Positions 23,122 to 34,556 of a stretch of 64,000 bases of DNA are shown here, piece by piece. The stretch comes from Collybiopsis luxurians FD-317 M1 (taxonomy: Eukaryota; Basidiomycota; Agaricomycetes; Agaricales; Omphalotaceae): assembly GCA_000827265.1 (NCBI GenBank), contig KN834750.1:62001-126000 (forward strand). Direction: 5' to 3'. Under the pieces are notes generated by a model. The model made no database searches. It was given only the letters and a program-made list of their open reading frames with translations, and had not been told where the DNA came from. The first letter of the stretch is position 1. Each line of letters starts with the position of its first letter. A program made the translations under genes and the position numbers.

Positions 23122-25476
23122 TTAGGCTTTCTCACTACTTGTGGAAGGCATTGTGACTGCGCCTATCTCGTCTTCCTGCAGAACACCTTGATCCCTCTCG
23201 TTCTCGATGGCGCTTCCTCGTGCACTATTTGTTTTAGTTATTTGCTCCTCCACATCTGTCAGAGTATGTGATGGAGAAGATGGTTTTCGATGTCCGACGA
23301 TTCCAACCCGCAGAAATAAAATCGTAAGTAGACATGCTACAAACCAAAATTTGAATAAGTCTTGGTGTTCACATATGCGACTACAAAGATGCCACTTACC
23401 ACACATCCCAAACGCGAAACCGCTCCAAAAGGCCGCCCTGTACGCTGGAAGGGTTAACCATCGAGGTTCGCTGGCCGAAGTGGAATTTTCAATGGATGTT
23501 CCATTATCTTTTGCCCTTGATTCTAGAACACGGTCGAATACAACAGTCGAGACTGTTACACCGAGCGCTGTTCCTATCTAAACCATTTGAAAAGATCAGA
23601 TCAAGACTCCGGGAGTCAGGGATGGACAGCAGAAAATCACTTGAGTCATGGTTTGGAACACTGCTCCTCCGACGCTTTGCTCGTGCGGGAGACAGTTTTT
23701 CGCAACGTACATCGTCCCACAGGCAAAGACAAAATCGGCTCCGACGACGGCTATTATGGCGGAAGGGAAACCGAAAGCCCAGTAGACTGCGTTTGGGTCG
23801 ATGACAGCGAATAGCAAGCAGGCGCAACCTGTCAAAGTTGTTCCACACGCTGCAAAAGAGGTAATTGAACTGTGATCAGTAAATCTGCGGGAGGACATGC
23901 AACATACCAACAAGGATAGTCATTGGAATATGGTCGACGAATATAGCAACAAAAGCGTTGCAAGCTACTCCGGTGACAAACATCGGGACTATCCGCACGA
24001 CAGCGCGCAATGGACTGTACCCGACGTAATTCTGGTAATACAACTGAAAAGTCAAACGTCAGACTTAGGAGAAGAAAGTCCGAACTTCTAAAACTCACCG
24101 TAACCCAGTAGATCCATGCCTGAAAGCAACACCAGTTCAAGAAAGCGACGCAGAAAACTACTGCCACACGTCCATGAGCTCTTGTCCAAAGTGACATTTT
24201 CATGATGGGTGGGGGAGTTGGGAGCCACCGCAACGCAAGGTGAGATAGGAACGCGTAGCGTGAGCGAGGATTGGGATAATTGCTGCTCTGAGAAGCATCT
24301 TGTGCGCGTTCTAGATGGTGTTGCCATACAATGAACACCAGCACTAATATCACGCCGACGACAAGTAGGGCGATTATGTCTAGATAAGGAAATCTTTGTG
24401 AGTATGAGGAACACGCGCTCTTAGACACTGCTTACAAGGTGTTGACCACTGCTTTGTGGCGACCTCTCCCTGTCCCAAGACAAAAATAATCAGAACGAGG
24501 CCCGCCGTGACCAAAAACGCCCCGATCCAGTCCACACGAGTATCTTCTTCATCTGATGGCTGGTCTCGGTTGAAAGATACCATAGCACCGGCCATTGATA
24601 GTGCAGTGATACCCTACGGGGACTGTGAACCCGACGCTCCGAGAGCCAAATCTGGAATAACTTACTGCACCAAGATAAAAAGGGGAACGCCACGACTGTC
24701 TATATAGACGGCATAAAAACGTCAATCACAAATGTCATATGAGGAACGTCGTACGAAGTGAGTTCGGTTAATAAACCACCCAACACTACCCCAGTGCCTC
24801 CGCCTAATGGAGCGCCCGCAGCGAAGCTTGCAAACGCCACAGCGCGGGCTCTACCAGGTGGGAAGGAATGAGCGAGAATTCCTAACTGAATGCCGGAAGA
24901 AGTAAGATAAATATGAATTAGTCCGATTAGCCGTGTAGTCGACTCACAGCAGCGGGAACTGTTGCTGCACCACCAAGACCTTGGAATCCTCGCAGTATAT
25001 CAAGTGTGATAGGGTCTGGAACAGACATTGATAACGGTGGATGGGAACTGTTTTGCAGCTTACCTTGAACGAAAGCACAACCGAGTGAAAATGCGAGGAG
25101 CCACAAAGAGCCTAACAGGAATGCTTTCTTCCTACCGTACAAATCCGCGAGACGCCCGAATAACAGAAGGAGGCATCCCTATGTGACCAGATTAATACTG
25201 AGAGTACATGCTGATAAGACCATGCAACAAACATTGCTCAAAGGGTTCGCTGATACGACCCACTGGAGAGCAGCCTGTGGTATTTGCAGATCCCGCTCGA
25301 TGGTGGGCAATGAAATCGAGACAGAGGAGTTAGTGGTCATCTAAGATCCAAAATCAAGGTCAAAGTATGGTAGGACAGAGAAGAAAGACACGAACGTTGG
25401 CCACCATAGCCATTGTACATGAAGATATGATTAAAACGGTCTGCCATAGGGGTAGTTCCTTCTTCTTCTCGTCCAT
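23122..25476 (-). CDS. MFS transporter, DHA2-like drug/metabolite exporter
   Basis: Major facilitator with a layout like 14-TM drug:H+ antiporters, plasma or vacuolar membrane. Start MDEKKKELPLWQTVLIISS at 25476, then splice to MTTNSSVSISLPTIERDLQI and ALQWVVSANPLS. Motif A follows as GRLADLYGRKKAF (near 25,140), then the DILRGFQGLGGAATVPAA segment. Multiple hydrophobic helices continue down to a polar tail ending STSSEKA. At least eight introns; exon joins in the middle were not all checked. Located two genes from the 2OG oxygenase and next to the CrtC-like gene, compatible with product export. Confidence 0.85.
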
Positions 25477-25849
25477 TGCGGCCAGAGTGCGTCGTTGAAC
25501 AAGAGAAAAGGCACTTTCCTTAAATACGAGTGGTCAGCTTGAATGGTATTACCAACATGACTGGTCATTGCAATTCTGAAGCCGTCAGATGCGGACGACT
25601 TCCTGCGATAGTCCGCTCGAACCCAGCGGCCGCAGATTCCCACAAACGGCCCGGGCCCGGCCTACGATACATGATCCCATCTATGAACAGAAATTCAATC
25701 TGCAAAAGCCTAGCAACTTTCTAGAGTTAAGAGACAACATTCTGCTTAAGTTTTCGTCCGAGGCCGCTGAGGATTGCGACAAAAAAGCCTTCAATGCCCT
25801 TATGTAATTTAGCGCCGCTTTCTGTTTCGGGTAATTGGGCGCTTATCTC
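25477..25849. promoter_or_regulatory. Divergent promoter region MFS/Arc1-like
   Basis: 373-bp head-to-head gap. No clear TATA box or known site recognised. Confidence 0.3.
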
Positions 25850-27551
25850 ATGAACTTCCTGACTCGCCTACCGGGCCTTCATCGATTCGTTCCGCGATTA
25901 TCATTTCTAGGAAAAGCCATGTCCTTCGAGGCTTCAGTTTCAAAGCTCAAATTTCCTGTGAAAGAACTGGTAGTATCCTATTCAAAGCAAGACTCTTCGG
26001 CCGCAGGAAAGAACGAAAAAGACCAGGCAGAAGTTGCGCAATGGATCGAAAAAGTAGGGCAGGGAGATGTGGTCAAATCTGACAATTTTAAAGTAAGACA
26101 TTTTTTAGATATATGCTCTGGTACTGTATGCGCGATCTCAGGATTTAAATGCTGTACTTGTTCCACGGACCTACATTGCTACGAATTACTTGACAGCTGC
26201 CGATGTTGCACTCTACGCGGCTCTGCATCCCGTAGTGGTGCGTGCAGCAGCTCCATTTTTTTTGTTCGAAGAACCTTACAGTCAACTAGTCTAAACTGCA
26301 AGCCCCGGAATACCATTCCCATCCTTCAATTACCCGTTACTTTGATCACATCCAATCTGTTCCGCCTGTCCGAAAAATCGCCGATGCCTCTGCTTCATTT
26401 ACTGTTGTCAAATTCGACCTGGAAAGCGCACCCAAAGTTGAACGAATCGCAGAGCCTCCGAAGAAGAAGGAGAAAAAGGACAAGCCTGCTCCCGAATCAA
26501 CTTCAGCGCCCGCTCCAGTTCCTGCTGACCCCATCCCGGCCGAGGAAGCCAAAGGTCAGAAGAAAGAGAAGAAGGAGAAGAAGGAGAAGAAGGAGAAACC
26601 AGCAGATGCGGCAAAAGATGGCAAAAAAGAAGGTAAAAAGGCCGGCGGCGGAAAAGCTGCTCCAGCCGAAGACGAAGGTGAACCAGTACCTTCCATGATT
26701 GACCTTCGAGTCGGCCATATAGTTGATGGTGAATTAATTTCCAACTGCTCTTGGACTTGACTGATATCTTGACCAGTTCAGAAGCATCCTGACGCGGATA
26801 GTCTATACATTGAGGTAAGCTGAGTTCAGTTATAATGGTCTCCTCGTCGGACTCATCCTCTTCGACATCAGCAAATCGATATCGGGGAAGAGACGGGGCC
26901 TCGCACGGTGGTCTCTGGACTTGTGCACTATATTCCCATTGAACAGATGCGGGATAAGTATTTAGTCGCTGTGGTGAGTTTGAAATCTGATTATGAACGC
27001 TTCGGGCGTTAAAGTTCCCGCTATTTCCAGTGCAATCTTAAGCCAGCAAATATGCGCGGAGTCAAGAGCTATGCTATGGTCCTTGCAGTTCGTTCTCTTG
27101 CTGTATTTGTGGTGAACAAGCGGTTTACGCTTTTTTGATTAGGCGACTTCCAAAGACGGAAAGGACGGTGGCGTTGAATTAATCCAGCCTCCCCCCAATG
27201 CAAAACCTGGGGACCGTGTCTACTTTGAAGGGGAAGAATTTGAGAGTAAGTCTATTACGCCGGCGTGGAGCTCTATTTTGTAAATTCTTACAACCGGACA
27301 CTTGATTCTGAATTCATAGATGCCACTCCTCTCTCTCAATTGAACCCCAAAAAGAAGATCTTTGAGACAATCCAGCCAGGTCCGTCGTTCAGTTATTCAG
27401 GAATGTAGTTATTTAGCATTCTACAGGATTCACCACCCTCGAATCTCGAGAAGCTGCCTGGATCAATCCTCAAACAGGATCTGTTCACAAGATTCGGACG
27501 AAGGATGGAGTCTGTGTAGCACCAACGTTCATTGGGGCATCTCTGTCGTAA
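25850..27551 (+). CDS. ARC1: Arc1/EMAP-II-like tRNA-binding cofactor
   Basis: Cytosolic cofactor that binds tRNA and aminoacyl-tRNA synthetases. N-terminal GST-like region (FEASVSKLKF..., then YLTAADVALYAALHPVV and SITRYFDHIQSVPPVRK). A Lys/Glu-rich linker repeats KKEKKEKKEK, and a C-terminal OB-fold tRNA-binding domain carries MIDLRVGHIV, HPDADSLYIEQIDIGE, RTVVSGLV, NLKPANMRGVKSYAMVLAAT and GDRVYFEGEEFE. EMAP-II-like end: LNPKKKIFETIQPGFTT...GASLS. Six to seven introns. Two in-frame ATGs exist: 25850 adds 23 residues (MNFLTRLPGLHRFVPRLSFLG) that look like a mitochondrial presequence, and 25919 (MSFEASVSK) is the conserved cytosolic start. Confidence 0.9.
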
Positions 27552-27760
27552 ATGTGGTGTACGAATGCTTACTGTTGCGTTTCCTACATATGCTGATGAC
27601 ATTCTACAGATTTGAATATACAGTAATTACATACATACATTAAAGGTATTTTGGAATACTATACAGTGAGTAGGGAAGGCAGAAACAATATCCAAACCCG
27701 GAGTGATGGAATATGTGTTACATTTTGTAGTGAGTGGGGAGTGTTGAGTCATTTTCAGGT

Positions 27761-28389
27761 TTACTGCACCGAAATCCTGACGGATCCTTTATCCTCAGAC
27801 TTGGGCAGAGTGAGAGTAAGAACACCATCCTTCAATTGCGCGGAAACGCTATTCCCGTCAACCGGTCGCGAAAGCCAAACAGTACGTGTGAAGGAAGTAT
27901 TCCCGACAAACTGTCGTTCGACGGACAATTGGTTCGGCTGTTCGGCCTTCTGTGTCAAAGCATTGGACGTCGAAGTATCTCCTGCTGAAAAGAACAGTTA
28001 GTGAACGAATCGTGGAACTGAAGATGAGTACACATACCCGTAGCAGAGGCGGCATTAGTTGGGGATGTTTCGGCGACGTTTGCATTTTCAGTCGCTGAGG
28101 TGGGTCCGCCACGCTTAGTGGTGACCTTGCCTTCAATAGTCACACTATGGCCGTGATCCCCAATACGAACGTCGACATTTTCCTTTGGCACTCCCGGTAA
28201 CTCTGCTTCGATGACATAGTTGTTTCCCTCCTCTGAGACGTCCACAGCCGGTCGGGTGAAGGAGGGTGCATTAAAGAATGGGTCATTGAAAATCGAGTTA
28301 TACCGGAGCGCAGGCGTCCTAGTCATAGGCTCCTCTAGCATGCGGAAGAGAGGACGAAACTCGTTGAGAAGCTGGCGTGCGATAGACAT
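27761..28389 (-). CDS. Hsp20 / alpha-crystallin small heat-shock protein
   Basis: ATP-independent chaperone that holds unfolding proteins. ATG 28389 gives MSIARQLLNEFRPLFRMLEEP. The alpha-crystallin domain starts at PAVDVSEEGNNYVIEAELPG, with VTIEGKV, then an Ala/Thr-rich insertion and one intron (near 28,035-27,985). It closes with RTVWLSRPVD and the hallmark LKDGVLTLTLPKSE, followed by a short RISVQ tail (I-x-V type). The open frame upstream of 28389 has earlier ATGs, but these lie in the promoter with the heat-shock element. Confidence 0.93.
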
Positions 28390-28438
28390 GATTAACTTTG
28401 AAGAATGAAACTGGAGGACCAGCCGTGCATTCGTCGCC

Positions 28439-28446
28439 TTTTTATA
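28439..28446 (-). promoter_or_regulatory. TATA box of hsp20
   Basis: TATAAAAA on the minus strand, 50 bp upstream of the hsp20 ATG and about 117 bp downstream of the heat-shock element. Spacing fits a core promoter. Confidence 0.65.
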
Positions 28447-28562
28447 TGCCTTCAAATTGTTTTCGAGAAACGTGGGGAAACATCGAGAAGTCATAAATGC
28501 GGCAGTCAGCCGGCCGCGTTGCGTCAGCCCCCATAAAACCTCGAAAACGCGTCTTGACTCTC

Positions 28563-28580
28563 GAATGTTCCCGAATGTTC
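28563..28580 (-). promoter_or_regulatory. Perfect four-unit heat-shock element
   Basis: GAATGTTCCCGAATGTTC consists of four alternating 5-bp Hsf1 units (GAA, TTC, GAA, TTC at exact 5-bp spacing) about 174 bp upstream of the hsp20 start. GACGCGT motifs flank it at 28547-28553 and 28670-28676. Confidence 0.85.
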
Positions 28581-28910
28581 CCATAAAAGGCCGAGCGGTC
28601 CGTGCAATTCGTTGCCAGATATGGAAAGCCAAAGCTGCGATTATCGCGTATCAGTGAATTTCGGAATTTGACGCGTCCAGAAAGAAATATAAGGTATAAG
28701 CTGACTCCCCTGTGCAAAGCTCGAGACATAATTTCTTGTTGAAAGAACTAGGCTTATCATGCAAACCCCGAAAGATGATCAAAATCAGCGTGCAAATTTG
28801 AAGTCGAAAGGCACCCCCATGTGGAAAAATGCCTAAAGCAGTCCAAATACAGCTATAACTACAGTGATATAAAATATCCTTCGTCTTTCTCTCTTCCTGT
28901 TCACAATCTT

Positions 28911-29532
28911 CTACATCTTTCGCCCACTTTTGTTCGAGACGTCGAGGTCGAGGTCGGAGGATGTTCCAGAGCTTTGTCTGGAATGACCGCTGATGACAGA
29001 ATCGATGAAGTTCAATAATACACGACGAAGCTCGACGAGAATGTCATTCGAAACTTCTCGTGGAGGAATCCAGGCGTAGACGGTGTTGTGAGTACCCGGG
29101 AGACTGAACTTCTTACATCCTTTGGAGTTCAGCAACTGATGTAGCAGCCAGCAGAGAAAGTAACATTTCTTGCTGACTGCTATGGCTACATCCGGTCCGA
29201 ACAGCTAAATTCGATCGAAATTAGTAGGGCATTAAGAAATGAAGACAAAGATTACCTCACTTTCATTTGCGAATACCCATGCCATTAGCGCAGCTACAGC
29301 ATGAAGCTTGGCCTTACTCCAAACTTTCGGTATCTCCTAACATTCTTCTGGTTAACAAGAAGTGACAGATCGGGGAAAAGTATGTCGAGTCTTTCATAGT
29401 TTGATCGCACTTTGTAGGTGGGACCTCAGGACAATCAAAATATTTGATGTTGAAATTCTTTCCTAAAAGTTGGTGAGCTCACTTTTCAAGTGAACGAGCC
29501 GAGATCAGCCAAGCAATTATTGAGTCCAAGGA
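28911..29532 (-). pseudogene. Degenerate fungal deaminase-family (OTT_1508-like) gene remnant
   Basis: C-terminal remnant of a basidiomycete protein family that resembles OTT_1508-type nucleic-acid deaminases. From an acceptor at 29533 the frame reads SLDSIIAWLISARSLEK, then an in-frame TGA (29479-29481), then AHQLLGKNFNIKYFDCPEVPP in the same frame. Near 29,340 the frame shifts, with no room for an intron, to EIPKVWSKAKLHAVAALMAW. After one normal intron it reads LFGPDVAIAVSKKCYFLC...LPGTHNTVYAWIPP and ends SNKSGRKM. The usual HAE is HAV and the usual CCxLC-type zinc site is CYFLC, so catalysis is probably lost as well. Upstream exons were not found. Confidence 0.6.
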
Positions 29533-30791
29533 CTGCAATAAGCGACCACCCCCGGTGTCGTCCGGTTTCTCTTTCGCTGAAAAGTTTAGGGCAAAGGCTA
29601 GTGAATGAAATATGGAGGTTTTGGCTCGGTTTTTTGAGCCTGTCCAAGCCTACTCTTATGCTTTTATCCATTGTAAAATTTTAAGTAGTAGTTACAGGAC
29701 ATTTACAGCTTATAATAGAGTTTTCCTTGTAGCTTTTACTGCCTCATGAAGCGTGAAAGATCCTGTGTAGCAATAGACACAGCGGGTCAAAATCTAAGCC
29801 GCTTAAGGGGGATTGCTATGTTGAGAACGTGCGAGAAGGTACTTACACATTCTAGGAGCGACTCAAGCAGTGCTCCATTGTTTTCTTAGTAATCTCTTTA
29901 AGTATTATCGAAATTAGTAGAATATTCTAGAAGTAGTTACTCTAGGTATAAAAGATGTACGTAGAGTAGCTAAACAACAAGAAGTTTCACTATTCCTGAA
30001 GTACTTGCCATAACCTTTTCTCAACATGCTACTTAGCAGTCTTTGCTATTGCCTTCGCAGAAACAAGTTTTCATTCCCGAGATTGAAGGTAGATGCAGGC
30101 ATGTGGATTGACAAGAGCCTGGCTGAGGGGAACAACACTGACATTCTCATGATTTCTCACACATACCCATCGAGTTCGAGTTTGAATATTCATGACTCCA
30201 TCGAGTGCCAGAAATTCAGATTTCAAAGTGAGCGTGTGACAATATATAAGTAGCACACACTAATATCTCTTTGTGTAGTACAGCTCAACTCAACTTCAAG
30301 TCTTTTCTAAGCTCGAGCTTGAGATTAGATTCTACTTTCTACCTCAACATTCTGTTCTGGCAAAGGTGACGACTGACCTAGTCGGCCCGCTGGTTGGAAA
30401 TGCTGAAGCATGGCGAGCTCATATAACGATACGACGGCAACGGACGACCAACGGACGAGATCACTTGATTTTAACGCTTGCTCCCAAAAGCTGCCATAAT
30501 ATGGAGTCGAAGTTTCTCCGACTGAGCCTCTCAAAACCCTCAATTTATGAAATTTTGGGTAATAATCATTCGAAGCGAGATGAAAGGCCCAAGAGACGTC
30601 AAAGAAGAAGGGAGGACGTTTTGGGGGAACCGAGTGGGCTGTTAAAGGCATAAGCGGATTTCCCGCGCTTCCCCACACTGTTACACCGACCAAACGCATG
30701 CAATAATAAGTGGGGACTTGATAAATAGCGTAATGATTGGAGATACCAGATTCCTTCCCCGCTGCTTAGTTTTGACTCTTGTCCAGTGCAA
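29533..30791. other. Intergenic region without supported gene
   Basis: 1.26 kb between the pseudogene and the second MFS gene. Open frames of 75-124 codons exist on both strands (for example 30,026-30,253 and 30,325-30,699) but show no family resemblance. Upstream exons of the deaminase-like remnant could lie at its left end. Confidence 0.4.
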
Positions 30792-32802
30792 ATGGCCGAA
30801 GTCAAACCAGAGACCACCCTTCGAGAGGATGCAACTGATGCTGCTCTCGAAAAGGTTTTGGAAAGGCATGGTCGAATAGACCTTGTACCCCTTCCTTCCG
30901 ATCTCCCACAGGATCCGCTCAATTGGTCTTCGTTTCGCAAGAATACTCTGCTGGGTCTGGTGGCGTTCCATGGTTGTCTTGGGCCATTTTCTGCTGCAGC
31001 CGTTAGTACGTGGCCTGCATCTTAGCATTTTCTGTTATGATGCTGACGCGCATTTGTTTGAAGTACCCTCATTCGAGGTTTGTCTCCTTCCATAATTCTC
31101 ACATCCACAACGACTTATATGTCCCTTCAGGCTTTTGTCGTCGATTTTGGGGTGTCGTTAACTGAAGCATCATATCTTGTGTCAGTCCCCATAATCTTTT
31201 TAGGTGCGTGATCTACATTTCCAGTGAATAAACTCTTACCCATCTGATAGGTTCATTCCCTCTCCTCTGGGCTCCAGTCAGCGCCCGTATTGGGCGAAGA
31301 CCAGTCTATCTTGCGTCCATGCTTATATCCGCAGCCATACAGCTTGCTTCGGCATTCTGCACTAGCTATGGCTCTTTGATGGCTTGTCGTATTCTAGTTG
31401 GCATTTTCATCTGTCCTCCTCTCAGTATAGGCGCCTCCACAGTATCAGAAGTATTTTTCGTACACGAGAAAGGGCAGAAAATGGGAGTATGGGCATTGTT
31501 GGTTTCGGTTGGGTCTACACTTGCCCCGCTCATCATGGGTCCGCTTGTTTGTAGGTCCAAAAAGCTACCATTGCTCATTTCCGGTCAGATGAGAATTTTA
31601 ATTTTTGACAGTTCATACTGGACAATGGCAATGGACATTCTATTTTCTTGCTATCATCAACTTTGCGCACTTTATCCTGTATCTGTTCTTGTGCCCAGAG
31701 ACGTTATTCGACCGACCTGAGCGTTTCCCGAAACTCGCTTCAGCTGTGGCAAAATCGGACGGATCCGCTTCGATCGCTGGAAAATGGTACACTTCGTATA
31801 CAACCTTCCGTATCTACAGCAAGGCACCTTGGAGCGAATTATCTCTAGATGTGCTGTCGCCATTTCGCTATATCATACGACCGACCATTTTACTTCCAAG
31901 TCTTGCATATGCTATCGTTTTCACTTACACAAATGTGGGTCCTCTGAATTTTCATTTCTGATTAATTTTCATACTCGTTCTCTTCATAGGTTCTACTCAC
32001 TGTCCAAATCCCAGCACTGCTTGGACAGAAATATCTACTCAACACGCAACAAGTTGGGTTACAATTTGTCGCGCCGTTCCTCGGAGCACTGTTGGGAGAG
32101 CCGATTGCGGGCTATGGATCTGATAAATGGATGCAATATCGCGTTAGGAGGGCAAATGGCGAGCGGGAACCGGAATGGAGACTTCCCTTTGCCATACCCG
32201 GATTCCTCATCGCTGTGAGCTTGAGAGTCTTTTCTCGCGCAATGCTATGTATTCATCTCACTTTGTTCAGATTCTAGGATTAATGATATTTGGAGCGCAA
32301 CTACAGCATACCAAGGCTGGTGTGTGGAATGTCACGCCCGACGTAGGATCTGCTATCGCGTTGTTCGGGCTACAGCTTGTCACGAGTAAATGCTGTTTTT
32401 TTCTTTCTAGATATCTTAGCTCTGATTTTTTCTCTACAGCTGTTTGTACTACTTATGCTATCGAATCCCAACCAGCCCACACAGCACAAGCTGCCGTTCT
32501 TGTTGCATTCATCCGACAGCTGTACGCATTCACAGGGCCGTTTTACTTTACCGATCAGTTTGAATCTATGGGGATTCTGAATGGTAAGTTTCCAGAGTGC
32601 CGTGTTTCTTACGATGCTGAACAGAATGTCACCAATAGCTTGCGGCCTTCTTTCGGGCCTCATGGCCTTCGGAATGTGTTTTGTACTGGCCTGTATGGTG
32701 TTTGGCCAGTCATGGAGGAGGGGAGAAGAAAAGATTGATTACAACCCTGAGGAGTTGCCAAGTACCATGAACTCTTCAAGCGACGAAAGTACCGAAGTAT
32801 AA
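30792..32802 (+). CDS. MFS transporter, DHA1-like
   Basis: Drug:H+ antiporter-1-type facilitator. ATG 30792 (MAEVKPETTLRED) precedes a cytosolic segment with LPQDPLNWSSFRKN, the DPxNW motif typical of fungal DHA1 members, then TM1. Motif A is seen as APVSARIGRRPVYLAS; helices continue through SIGASTVSEVFF, WQWTFYFLAIINF, LQFVAPFLGALLGEPIAGYGSDKW and PFAIPGFLIAILGLMIFG. The second half ends MAFGMCFVLACMVFGQSWRR with an acidic/Ser tail (DESTEV). About nine short introns; the 'stops' between the open segments fall in these. The substrate is not predictable. Confidence 0.87.
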
Positions 32803-32857
32803 GGGAGCAACATGTATCAGATATCCACTTGTACAGTATGAAGGATAACAGCGTTTG

Positions 32858-34144
32858 TCAAATTTCCGACTTGTGTGCGAATTCAGTTTCTTGGAAAACA
32901 CTCATTACTCGTTGTTTAATACCCTCCTCTCCTTCTGATAAGAAGATCCTTAGGATCCCTTCTTCGCCACCACACCGTTCTCGAACCATGTCCATGACAA
33001 CTTTTACACCTCTCCAGTTGTTGCCCAGGCCTGTCCACGCATTCACAGTCGAACCATTGAAAACGGTTTTCAGTGCCTTCCTGACTTCGAATTCTCTGAC
33101 GTACGTCTCCACTTCCTCATGTCGACCAAACTCTATCAGTGCCTCGTTTCGTACTCGTTCACGCAACTGCCGAACTTGCTCCATATCCGACGATGTTATC
33201 GCGAATCTTTCATGAATCCATGTAACAAAATCAGAGTACATTGTTCGCTGAGCTTTGACTTTGGAAATGCCTTCTCCGCTGGTTCGAAAAGATTTGGGAT
33301 CAAAAAAGCGGCTTTCCGTTACCCATTCAAAGATTTGCTGTCGGGTATCGAATCCCGCATTCCGATGTTCATGCGACCAACCGAAGAATTTGGAAATACG
33401 GCCAAAGTCTTGGTTTAGCGTTAAGGTTGGGTGAGGGGGATTCGGATACTGGACAAGTAGTCATATATGTCATTCATTGAATAAAGGCTTGGAAGGGAGC
33501 ATACTTTGAGCCCATTCGCTCCGAGGACCAAACCTACATTCCTTGCGATCAAACCTTGAATCATCCCAAGATCACCGTACGAATGAAAATACATGATACG
33601 GTCCCACTCGTCCTTGTCCGCGCAAACGTGTACATCTACCTGCAAGTTAATCAGAGGTGAACTTTAGGTGAACAAATAGATCGCGTAAAGCTTACCTGGT
33701 AAAATATATCCTGATCCCCTGCAGCTTGTCTACTCCGTTGCTCTTCCTCAGCGCATCCCAAGACACTCCATGACCCTCGGTCGACATTGACAGCAAAATT
33801 CGATGTTCGGTTACCGCTTTCAAGGATGCAGTGCGTTGCTCCTAGAGCCTCCTTGACCAGATCGTGTGGCGCATTCACGGAATCAACTCCTAGAGAGGCT
33901 CGAGGGGTGCAGACGATAAAATCCAAGTCGCCTAGGACATATTTAGATAGGTGAATCAAAGAAGACAATCTTAACTTCAGTTTTCACCATGATCAACCTT
34001 TTCTGGGGCTTCGGCGGGTACGGCTACATATTCGTACAGCGAGTCCAATGTAGGTTTGAGACGCGCTTTCAAATCTTTGTATACTGTAGGCGGAATACGT
34101 GGAAAGGAACCAGGTGGAAGAGAATTGAACGCGCTGCCTCCCAT
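32858..34144 (-). CDS. Conserved fungal protein with nucleotidyltransferase-like motifs
   Basis: Member of a widespread uncharacterised fungal family. Landmarks: NCIEMGGSAFNSLPPG, RIPPTVYKDLKARLKPTL, then after an intron DHGDLDFIVCTPR, YQVDVHVCADKDEW, FHSYGDLGMIQGLIARNVGL and a C-terminal helical part (RISKFFGWSHEHR, YSDFVTWIHERF). GGS, DxD (DLD) and a later DVH resemble the nucleotidyltransferase-fold triad, though the GGS-to-DxD spacing is long. The conserved segment LYPTNSQNCIE lies upstream of the first in-frame ATG at 34144 with only GTG available (34183), so a small upstream exon or a non-ATG start may exist. Function unknown. Confidence 0.7.
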
Positions 34145-34556
34145 TTCGATACAGTTTTGAGAATTAGTCGGATATAAAAGCACGGGAACAAGTCAAATGG
34201 ACTCATGAGTGCAACAATGACAGTGGCTGACATCGGCGACGGGCGACGGGCGTCATAACGATGCCGCGGTCATCCAAAAGTCATATGATTCTAGTCGCGT
34301 TCTTCGTTTTCAAATGAAATAGGTTGGTCATTTATGGACTATTTAGGTGCAGTATATCACTATGAACAGAAATTCTACGTGTTTTAGACTTGACGGTGTA
34401 TCAGCATATACTGTTGAGCTGTACCGTGTAATAGAATGAGAAGAATGAATAGATATATATAAGTAAAATACTCGTAAGTATGCGTAATAGTTTTAAACGC
34501 GGATGTAGTGTTCCCAGCTGAAGCAAATCGATAAAGAAAAAGCTAAGTATTCAATT
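34145..34556. other. Intergenic gap
   Basis: About 410 bp, AT-rich, between the start of the nucleotidyltransferase-like gene and the 3' end of the arrestin-like gene. It must hold the promoter of the former. No recognisable element seen. Confidence 0.3.

Noticed and set aside
26503..26744. Phe/Ser-rich minus-strand frames (poly-Phe, poly-Leu runs)
   Set aside because: Antisense shadows of the Lys/Glu-rich linker of the Arc1-like gene.
30325..30699. 124-codon minus-strand frame upstream of the second MFS gene
   Set aside because: Composition and lack of motifs suggest a chance frame in promoter DNA.
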